A stretch of 12,587 bases of DNA, taken from assembly GCA_903944255.1 (NCBI GenBank), contig CAJARE010000186.1, positions 1-12,587 of the forward strand, read 5' to 3'. Shown in pieces: positions 7,418-12,587 of the stretch. Position 1 is the stretch's first letter; each line of letters starts with the position of its first letter. The notes beneath the pieces were generated by a model. That model worked only from the letters and a program-made list of their open reading frames with translations, did no database searches and was not told where the DNA came from. Position numbers and translations under genes: made by a program. Source of the stretch: an uncultured beta proteobacterium (lineage in GTDB: Bacteria > Pseudomonadota > Gammaproteobacteria > Burkholderiales > Burkholderiaceae).

Positions 7418-7535
7418 GTGTTGTGCCTGCAATAAGTAAGGATGATTCAATATAGCAAACTGCTATTTCACAAGCTATAGCTAGGGCTGAAAGCAGCGTC
7501 ATCCAATCCCTGTAATCTATGTGAGAATCTTCCTT
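7418..7535. promoter_or_regulatory. Divergent intergenic region between corB and ogt, with two short dyads
   Basis: This 118-base region must carry the promoters of the minus-strand run (corB onward) and of ogt. It holds two inverted repeats: ATAGCA-aac-TGCTAT at 7452-7466 and the palindrome AGCTATAGCT at 7473-7482. Both could be operator half-sites or chance. A TATATT on the minus strand and TAATCT at 7513-7518 on the plus strand are possible -10 elements, but neither has a convincing -35 partner, so no promoter is assigned. Confidence 0.3.
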
Positions 7536-8045
7536 ATGGCTAGCTCTGAACTAAAACGCTCTTTTGACCTTCAATATTGCGTCATTGAGGCACCTTTTGG
7601 GTGTTTGGGGATTGAGACAGAAATGGTTGATGGCAGCCTAATGGTCTCCAAAATTGACTATTTACCTGCAAGGACTGCTTTGACCAAGCCACAAAATCAA
7701 TTGGCCAAAGAGGCTGCAAAACAATGTAATGCCTACTTTCAAAATCCGCATCATCAGTTTGATCTTCCTTTAAAGCCAAGGGGTACTGAGCATCAATCTC
7801 AGGTTTGGAAATGCGTTTTAGAAATTCCAGTTGGCAAAACTACCACTTATGGAAAGATCGCGCAGAAAATTAAGAGTGGTGCAAGAGCAGTGGGCACTGC
7901 CTGTGGTGCTAATCCCTTCCCTCTCGTGACTCCTTGTCACCGAGTGGTCTCTGCTCAGGGTCTGGGTGGATTTATGAAAGAGGATGCCCCAGGTTTTTAT
8001 CGCCAAATCAAAATATGGCTTTTACAGCATGAAGGGGTGCTTTAA
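7536..8045 (+). CDS. ogt: Methylated-DNA--[protein]-cysteine S-methyltransferase
   Basis: A suicide repair protein that moves alkyl groups from O6-alkylguanine in DNA to its own cysteine. Counting from the ATG at 7536 (169 residues), the acceptor is Cys134 in TPCHRVV. The usual C-terminal domain motifs surround it: QVWKCVLEIPVGKTTTYGKIA, the arginine-finger region GARAVGTACGANPFP (Arg117), and the final IKIWLLQHEG. A weakly conserved N-terminal domain precedes it, as in Ogt/AdaB. Between GLGGF and the IKIWLL helix there are about five more residues than in E. coli Ogt, which I believe is common in Burkholderiales. A GTG at 7521 is an alternative start; GAGAA about 8 bases before 7536 favours the ATG. 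It is monocistronic by position, converging on the synthase gene with 15 bases between stops. Confidence 0.93.
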   Translation: MASSELKRSFDLQYCVIEAPFGCLGIETEMVDGSLMVSKIDYLPARTALTKPQNQLAKEAAKQCNAYFQNPHHQFDLPLKPRGTEHQSQVWKCVLEIPVGKTTTYGKIAQKIKSGARAVGTACGANPFPLVTPCHRVVSAQGLGGFMKEDAPGFYRQIKIWLLQHEGVL

Positions 8046-8060
8046 CCCAGGCCAGTAGGA

Positions 8061-9032
8061 TTAGCTTCTACTCAGTTTTCTTAAGGATCGGGTGGAGAAG
8101 TGAAAAAATGCTTTCATCATCAGATCATTCGTCGCGGCGATCTTGGTAAAGCCATAAAAAGCCATAACAGTCTTGCGAGAAAGCTTGAACTCATCCTTGT
8201 CGATAGATTGCTTGCTAGCAATCCTTGAGAGAGTCATCGCAGCCAAGCCAAAAGCTAAAAAGCAAAAGCGCCGCATCCCTTTTTCTTGCTGAGGAATGAA
8301 TTCGATATAACGTAAGGATTCTTGCAGTTTTTGATAGGCAATGCTCAGTAATTCATTCTGACTAATATTGATAGGTTTCCAAGAAACACCCCGGGCTTTA
8401 TCTTCTGGAGAGTCTTTCAGAATATTAGTCATTTGCAGCGCTTGACCAAATGCTATAGCGAGCTCTTCATGATTCTTGATCTGTTTTGCAAATTCAGGGG
8501 AATGGTTGCTAAAGATAGTGGTGAGGAGCTCTCCCACCACTCCCGCTACGACATAGCAATATTCTTCGAATTCTTTAAGGTCTTTAAGACCCGCCTCGTT
8601 TTGCTTGCCATGAAAGTGTGACATTCCATTGGACATAATAGAAATGCAGCGACTGACGGCAGCTTGATCGCCATGTGAGCAGGTATGCAGAATGCGTAGA
8701 ACGGTTGGTGTATGAATAATTAAATCGAGCTCATCTTGATTCGTATAATTTTTGAGTGCAACTAAGCAAGGTTCAACGAAAGCGTTTACTGGTATTTTCT
8801 CAAAAACGGCATCTAAAAAAAGTTGAGAAAGCGTTTGTTTGATGCTGGGGCTTAAATCTGCGGCATCTTCAATCGTGTCTACTATTCGACAGAGCAAGTA
8901 AGTGTTGCCAACCACTTTCTCGATTTCTGGGGGCAGCAGCGGAATGGTCAGCGCAAAGGTACGAGAGACTGAACCTAAAATGGTTTTCTGATAGGCCAAA
9001 TCGGCATTAGGGTTCTCTTTTGGGGTATCCAC
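8061..9032 (-). CDS. Squalene/phytoene synthase family protein (squalene-synthase-like)
   Basis: A trans-isoprenyl-diphosphate synthase that should condense two prenyl diphosphates head to head (farnesyl to squalene, or geranylgeranyl to phytoene). In the 323 residues both magnesium-binding Asp-rich motifs are present: DTIED at 52-56 after the strongly conserved SVSRTFALTIPLLP (21-34), and DSPED at 207-211 within QMTNILKDSPEDKARG. The segment EFEEYCYVVAGVVGELL (155-170) resembles the squalene synthase YCxxVAGxVG block. SRTFAL, DTIED and YCYVVAGVVG together look closer to squalene synthase than to CrtB or HpnC/HpnD, but the product cannot be fixed by eye. The start is GTG at 9032; the frame closes just upstream and no better start is visible, although the AGG is too close to be a good binding site. 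No isoprenoid gene adjoins it; the symporter is transcribed divergently. Confidence 0.85.
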   Translation of the reverse strand: MDTPKENPNADLAYQKTILGSVSRTFALTIPLLPPEIEKVVGNTYLLCRIVDTIEDAADLSPSIKQTLSQLFLDAVFEKIPVNAFVEPCLVALKNYTNQDELDLIIHTPTVLRILHTCSHGDQAAVSRCISIMSNGMSHFHGKQNEAGLKDLKEFEEYCYVVAGVVGELLTTIFSNHSPEFAKQIKNHEELAIAFGQALQMTNILKDSPEDKARGVSWKPINISQNELLSIAYQKLQESLRYIEFIPQQEKGMRRFCFLAFGLAAMTLSRIASKQSIDKDEFKLSRKTVMAFYGFTKIAATNDLMMKAFFHFSTRSLRKLSRS

Positions 9033-9080
9033 CCTGGAATTATGTCAGACTGGCCTGCCTCAAATTGCTACTTATTCAGT

Positions 9081-9109
9081 TATTGCTAAAAGTGACATGG
9101 TCATATAAT
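9081..9109 (+). promoter_or_regulatory. Candidate sigma-70 promoter of the symporter gene
   Basis: A perfect -10 hexamer TATAAT is at 9104-9109, 31 bases before the symporter ATG. At the optimal 17-base distance the -35 position reads TATTGC (9081-9086), a poor match; TTGCTA at 9083-9088 is an alternative at 15 bases. A good AAGGAG ribosome binding site follows at 9125-9130. The promoter is inferred from position and the -10 only. Confidence 0.45.
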
Positions 9110-9140
9110 TTGAGCAATTTCCTGAAGGAGAAACTGGGCG

Positions 9141-10556
9141 ATGTTGATTTGGTTTGTCATTATCTATTGGGTGGTATCAGTAGGCATTGGCTTATGGGCT
9201 GCCCTGCGCGTAAAAAATACTGCAGACTTTGCTGCAGCTGGCCATAGCTTACCTTTGCCAATTGTCACGGCAACTGTTTTTGCTACCTGGTTCGGATCTG
9301 AGGCTGTTTTAGGCATACCAGCCATCTTTTTGAAAGAAGGTTTGGGCGGTATTGTTTCCGATCCTTTTGGTTCATCACTATGTTTGATTTTGGTGGGTCT
9401 CTTTTTTGCTAGGCATCTCTATAACCGTCGCATGTTAACGATCGGTGATTTCTTTCGGGAAAAATATGGGCGTACGGTAGAAGTGCTGGTGACTCTCTGT
9501 ATTGTGGTTTCTTATCTTGGATGGGTCGCTGCTCAAATTAAAGCACTAGGCTTGGTATTCAACGTCGTTTCTGATGGCAGTATTTCTCAGACTGCTGGGA
9601 TGATTATTGGCGCAGGAAGTGTGCTCATCTATACCTTGTTTGGTGGCATGTGGTCCGTCGCGATTACAGACTTTCTCCAGATGATTATTGTTGTGATTGG
9701 TATGCTTTATATCGGTGGCGAGATGACTGCTCAAACGGGTGGCATTAGCGTAGTGATTGAGCATGCTGCCGCCGCTGGCAAATTTAGTAATTTCTGGCCT
9801 GATATGAATCTGGCTTCGATTCTAGGGTTCACTGCGGCTTTATGTACGATGATGTTAGGCTCGATTCCGCAACAAGATGTTTTTCAGCGAATCACTTCAT
9901 CTAAGAATGTGAACATAGCAGTACAAGCGGCTATCTTAGGCGGCGTACTGTATTTTATCTTTGCATTTATACCGCTGTATTTAGCCTATTCAGCAACATT
10001 GATTAATCCAGATTTAGTGAAAAAATATTTGGATACTGACCCACAGATGATTTTGCCAAAACTGATTTTGAATCATGCGCCGATATTGGCACAAGTGATG
10101 TTCTTTGGCGCTCTTTTATCAGCAATTAAGAGTTGCGCTAGTGCAACTTTATTAGCGCCCTCCGTAACCTTTGCAGAAAATATTGTTCGTGGCTTCTTTA
10201 AGCATTTAACAGATCATGATCTACTGAAAATTATGCGAATCACAGTCTTATGTTTTTCGGTGGTGGTGACCTTTTTCGCAATCAATTCTGAATTATCGAT
10301 TTTCAAAATGGTAGAAAGTGCCTATAAGGTCACTTTAGTGGCCGCTTTTGTACCCTTGGCTTTTGGGGTGTACTGGCCAAGGGCGAATTCCTTAGGGGGA
10401 TTGTTAGCGGTTATTTGTGGCTTAACCGTTTGGATTGGTTGCGAGATTTTGGCTCCCAACAGCATATTGCCTCCTCAGTTAGCAGGCCTTTTTGCCAGCA
10501 TTGCAGGCATGTTGCTAGGAAGCTTGGTGCCAAAAGATATGCTCAAAGCAGTTTAA
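9141..10556 (+). CDS. Sodium:solute symporter family (SSS/SLC5) transporter
   Basis: A polytopic inner-membrane transporter of 471 residues, a normal SSS length, with about 12-13 hydrophobic helices. The SSS signature region is GGMWSVAITDFLQMIIVVIG (168-187). Near the N terminus, AGHSLPLPIVTATVFATWFGSEAVLGIPA (33-61) covers the first core helix that lines the substrate and sodium sites. The helix at about 321-340 reads FFGALLSAIKSCASATLLAP: family members I recall have S-T/S after the alanine-isoleucine-x triplet, whereas here there is Lys330-Ser331-Cys332. The substrate cannot be told from sequence. The start is supported by AAGGAG at 9125-9130, 10 bases upstream, and by the initial hydrophobic helix. 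Its own promoter and terminator flank it, so it is probably a single-gene unit. Confidence 0.9.
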   Translation: MLIWFVIIYWVVSVGIGLWAALRVKNTADFAAAGHSLPLPIVTATVFATWFGSEAVLGIPAIFLKEGLGGIVSDPFGSSLCLILVGLFFARHLYNRRMLTIGDFFREKYGRTVEVLVTLCIVVSYLGWVAAQIKALGLVFNVVSDGSISQTAGMIIGAGSVLIYTLFGGMWSVAITDFLQMIIVVIGMLYIGGEMTAQTGGISVVIEHAAAAGKFSNFWPDMNLASILGFTAALCTMMLGSIPQQDVFQRITSSKNVNIAVQAAILGGVLYFIFAFIPLYLAYSATLINPDLVKKYLDTDPQMILPKLILNHAPILAQVMFFGALLSAIKSCASATLLAPSVTFAENIVRGFFKHLTDHDLLKIMRITVLCFSVVVTFFAINSELSIFKMVESAYKVTLVAAFVPLAFGVYWPRANSLGGLLAVICGLTVWIGCEILAPNSILPPQLAGLFASIAGMLLGSLVPKDMLKAV

Positions 10557-10562
10557 AGGGCC

Positions 10563-10592
10563 TATTGCCTATAAATTAGGCAATATTATTTT
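10563..10592 (+). terminator. Rho-independent terminator after the symporter gene
   Basis: A 9-bp perfect stem, TATTGCCTA (10563-10571) with TAGGCAATA (10577-10585), closes a 5-base loop TAAAT and is followed by TTATTTT. It lies 6 bases past the symporter stop. The stem is AT-rich and so of moderate strength. A second, imperfect hairpin follows at 10607-10629. Confidence 0.7.
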
Positions 10593-10606
10593 GTAGCACC
10601 GCCAAA

Positions 10607-10629
10607 TATTCTCATCTAATATGAGAGTA
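10607..10629. repeat. Inverted repeat upstream of the panE-like gene
   Basis: TATTCTCAT (10607-10615) pairs with ATGAGAGTA (10621-10629) with one G-T wobble around the loop CTAAT. A T-run occurs only at about 10637-10643, some 8 bases past the stem, which makes it a poor terminator. It may instead be an operator or part of the leader of the panE-like gene. TAATAT at 10617-10622 in the loop region could be a -10 element, but no -35 fits. Confidence 0.3.
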
Positions 10630-10660
10630 ATTCAAAATTTTTTGTTCTTATGGAGTTCCT

Positions 10661-11680
10661 ATGAAAATCTGTGTAATCGGTGGAGGTGGTGCTATTGGCG
10701 GTTACCTCGCTGTTATGTTGGCACGAGCGGGAAATGCTGTAACAGTTGTAGCGCGCGGGGCAACCTTGGCGGCTATTAAAGAGCGTGGCCTTGCCTTAAT
10801 TATGGATGACCAGCCAGAGCCATTAGTGGCAGAAGTGAAGGCGGTTGAAAAAATCAGAGATGCAGAAACTCCGGATGTCGTCATTCTGGCAGTAAAAGCA
10901 CATCAAGTTGAGCCAATTATTGATGACTTAGCGGCCATCATGGGACCTGAAACGATTTTGATCCCAATGCAAAACGGAATTCCATGGTGGTATTTCCAAA
11001 AGTTGGGTGGCGAATATCAAGATCACTCAGTAGAGACGGTTGATGCTGGTGGCCTTGCGAAAAAAGCAATTAACCCAAATAACATTATTGGATGTGTTGT
11101 ATATCCAGCAACATTTACCCAAGCTCCTGGCGTGATTCGTCACGTTGAAGGTAATCGCTTCCCCTTGGGGGAGTTAGATGGCCAAAACACAGATCGTATT
11201 CAGAAGATTTCTGAGATGATGACTGCTGCTGGGTTTAAGTCACCTATTTTGGACGATATTCGCTCAGAGATCTGGCTAAAGCTCTGGGGCAATATGACAT
11301 TCAATCCAATTAGCTCATTAACTCATGGCACGCTAGAAGGAATCTGCCAGTACCCATTAACCAAGGAGTTGGCACGCAATATGATGGCTGAGGCCCAAAC
11401 GATTGCTGAAAAGCTAGGCGTGACTTTTCGGGTGGATATTGAGCGTCGCATTGCTGGCGCTGAGAAAGTGGGTAAGCACAAGACCTCAATGTTGCAAGAC
11501 TTAGAAGCGGGTCGCAGTTTGGAGATTGATGCTTTATTGGGTTCGGTCATTGAGTTGGGTAAGATTACTCAGACTCCAACACCTTGCTTGAATACTGTCT
11601 TTGCATTAACAAAGTATTTAGATGAAAACGTTCAAGCCTCTAAAGGCAGCTTGGCATTGCCATCGGTATCTGGTTACTAA
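10661..11680 (+). CDS. 2-dehydropantoate 2-reductase family protein (PanE/ApbA)
   Basis: A cytoplasmic NAD(P)H-dependent reductase of the ketopantoate reductase family; PanE makes pantoate for pantothenate and CoA. The 339 residues begin with a Rossmann motif, GGGGAIGGYLA (7-17). Residues aligning with the E. coli PanE active site are all present: Asn105 in MQNG (Asn98), Lys207 in EIWLKLWGN (Lys176) and Glu288 in SLEID (Glu256). The C-terminal helical domain carries HKTSMLQDLEAGRSLEID. It is about 35 residues longer than E. coli PanE, partly from extra sequence around 108-130. GGAG at 10652-10655, 5 bases from the ATG, supports the start. Many Burkholderiales carry several PanE paralogues, and neighbouring genes show no pantothenate link, so I leave the symbol empty: it may act on another 2-oxo acid. 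A strong terminator follows. Confidence 0.9.
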   Translation: MKICVIGGGGAIGGYLAVMLARAGNAVTVVARGATLAAIKERGLALIMDDQPEPLVAEVKAVEKIRDAETPDVVILAVKAHQVEPIIDDLAAIMGPETILIPMQNGIPWWYFQKLGGEYQDHSVETVDAGGLAKKAINPNNIIGCVVYPATFTQAPGVIRHVEGNRFPLGELDGQNTDRIQKISEMMTAAGFKSPILDDIRSEIWLKLWGNMTFNPISSLTHGTLEGICQYPLTKELARNMMAEAQTIAEKLGVTFRVDIERRIAGAEKVGKHKTSMLQDLEAGRSLEIDALLGSVIELGKITQTPTPCLNTVFALTKYLDENVQASKGSLALPSVSGY

Positions 11681-11718
11681 GTTAGAGTATTCAAAGTAAA
11701 AGCGTTATAGCCTTTATT

Positions 11719-11755
11719 AAAAACCCCTTGCTATGGAAAGTAGCAAGGGGTTTTT
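11719..11755. terminator. Strong bidirectional rho-independent terminator
   Basis: A perfect 15-bp inverted repeat, AAAAACCCCTTGCTA (11719-11733) and TAGCAAGGGGTTTTT (11741-11755), surrounds a 7-base loop. The GC-rich core flanked by A5 on one side and T5 on the other gives a U-tract on either strand, so it can end transcription of both the panE-like gene from the left and the FAH-family gene from the right. It is the strongest terminator in the window. Confidence 0.93.
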
Positions 11756-11774
11756 GTTATGCCTAATGAAGCGA

Positions 11775-12542
11775 TTATTCGAAACGATTGTCCAGGCGCC
11801 CAACACCATCAATAATGATGCTGACATTGCTGCCTGGCTTCATAGAGCCCACGCCTACTGAGGTTCCGCAGGCAATAATGTCTCCCGGCAATAGCGGCAC
11901 ATCTTGTGAAATGAGGCTGACTAATTTTGCCGGTGGAAAGATCATGTCTGCAATCGGATAGTTTTGGCGCTCTTGATCATTCAAGATAGTTTTAATATGT
12001 AGCTTGCTTGGATCTACATCGGTAGTAATGTAGGGCCCAAAGACGCCAAAGGTATTAAAGCTCTTTGAGCGAGTCCATTGCGCATAACCAGGATCGCGAT
12101 TGAGAATTTCAATCGCAGTCACATCGTTGATACAGGTGTAGCCAAAGATCGCATTCGAAGCTTCTTGTTCGCTGACTTCATAGCACGATTTGCCAATCAC
12201 AATACCTAATTCCCCCTCATAAACAACTTTGCCTGCATAGGATTTTGGGGTGCGAATCACTTGATTGGCAGCCAAAAAAGAGTTATTACCTTTTAGAAAA
12301 TAAAGGGGTTCTGCTGGTACTGCATGCTCTAATTTCGTGACGAGTGCATGAAAGTTATCCACCATGGCGACCATTTTGGATGGTGTGCAAGGAATATCGA
12401 TGGTGACCTCTGAAAGCTTGAGGGTCTCCCCAGTTGCTTTAGGATGATTAAACAGGTCTCCGGAATACACGGTAATGAGATCGCCTTGTACTTGTCCTAA
12501 ACCACTTTTACCTTGGTGTTGATATCTAAGCCATTGAGCCAT
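11775..12542 (-). CDS. Fumarylacetoacetate hydrolase (FAH) family protein
   Basis: A cytoplasmic metal-dependent enzyme of the FAH superfamily, whose members hydrolyse C-C bonds, decarboxylate or isomerise 2-oxo/2-hydroxy acids in aromatic and related catabolism. In 255 residues the metal-binding carboxylates are visible as Glu109 and Glu111 in YEGELGIVIGK and Asp140 in GYTCINDVT. Lys160 lies in RSKSFNTFGVFGP, where many relatives have Asp for Asn163. The C terminus has the expected CGTSVGVG and IDGVGRLDNRF. An N-terminal extension of about 50 residues precedes the catalytic fold. The start ATG at 12542 has AGGA 7 bases upstream. Substrate cannot be assigned: no catabolic partners are visible, and upstream sequence is cut by the window edge. 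It faces the panE-like gene across a shared terminator. Confidence 0.88.
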   Translation of the reverse strand: MAQWLRYQHQGKSGLGQVQGDLITVYSGDLFNHPKATGETLKLSEVTIDIPCTPSKMVAMVDNFHALVTKLEHAVPAEPLYFLKGNNSFLAANQVIRTPKSYAGKVVYEGELGIVIGKSCYEVSEQEASNAIFGYTCINDVTAIEILNRDPGYAQWTRSKSFNTFGVFGPYITTDVDPSKLHIKTILNDQERQNYPIADMIFPPAKLVSLISQDVPLLPGDIIACGTSVGVGSMKPGSNVSIIIDGVGRLDNRFE

Positions 12543-12587
12543 AATGAGTTCCTGTGAAATTTAATATTTGATAGGCAATATCTTACA

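Noticed and set aside
8054..8079. A hairpin plus T-run (AGTAG...CTACT, then TTTTCTT) as a terminator for ogt.
   Set aside because: The stem is only 5 bp with a 9-base loop, and it extends into the end of the synthase gene; too weak to call.
9020..9247. A 75-codon plus-strand frame spanning the synthase-symporter gap.
   Set aside because: It overlaps the symporter start in another frame, runs through the promoter region, and has no family features.
9141..11680. A pantothenate module: symporter (PanF is an SSS protein) next to a PanE-family reductase, with coaE in the same window.
   Set aside because: The symporter does not resemble PanF closely as I recall it, a terminator separates it from the reductase gene, and coaE is in another operon more than 5 kb away. 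Adjacency alone does not support a module.
12571..12587. TAGGCAATAT shared between the right edge and the terminator at 10577-10586, suggesting a dispersed repeat.
   Set aside because: Only 10 bases match, the copy at the edge has no matching stem arm, and the sequence is AT-rich; chance is enough.

Overview
The window reads as an ordinary chromosomal stretch of a betaproteobacterium of the Burkholderiales. The best match from memory is Polynucleobacter. The reasons are a moderately low GC content by eye, tight gene packing, and a gene order (argJ, DUF815 ATPase, mutT-type Nudix, zapD, coaE, pilD, pilC, pilB, CorB-type transporter) that I recall as conserved in Burkholderiales and partly in Neisseria. 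The genus is an inference from the protein sequences and no search was run. No RNA gene, mobile element, CRISPR array or phage gene was seen, and no gene-free stretch exceeds about 120 bases.

Left part, plus strand (1-2101): the 3' part of argJ (arginine synthesis; the left edge of the window cuts it), then a DUF815-type AAA+ ATPase and a MutT-like Nudix hydrolase, all closely spaced. This run collides head-on with the minus-strand run at 2098-2101, where the two stop codons overlap.

Middle part, minus strand (7417 down to 2098): a six-gene run corB - pilB - pilC - pilD - coaE - zapD. The first three junctions are overlapping stop/start codons (TTGA, ATGA, TAATG) and the last two gaps are 11 and 26 bases, so it is very probably one operon. 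It combines an inner-membrane CNNM/CBS transporter, the assembly ATPase, platform protein and prepilin peptidase of a type IV pilus or type II secretion machine, the last enzyme of coenzyme A synthesis, and an FtsZ-associated division protein. All three pilus proteins are short at the N terminus. The clearest case is PilD, which keeps only its peptidase half.

Right part (7536-12542): individually expressed genes. An O6-alkylguanine-DNA alkyltransferase (plus) converges on a squalene/phytoene-synthase-family enzyme (minus). Divergent from the latter is a sodium:solute symporter (plus) with an unusual lysine in its predicted sodium-site helix. A ketopantoate-reductase-family enzyme (plus) follows, then a fumarylacetoacetate-hydrolase-family protein (minus); these two share a strong bidirectional terminator.

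I did not find a convincing undescribed system. The items most worth a second look are the pared-down pilBCD set, the symporter's Lys330, and the squalene-synthase-like gene without isoprenoid neighbours.
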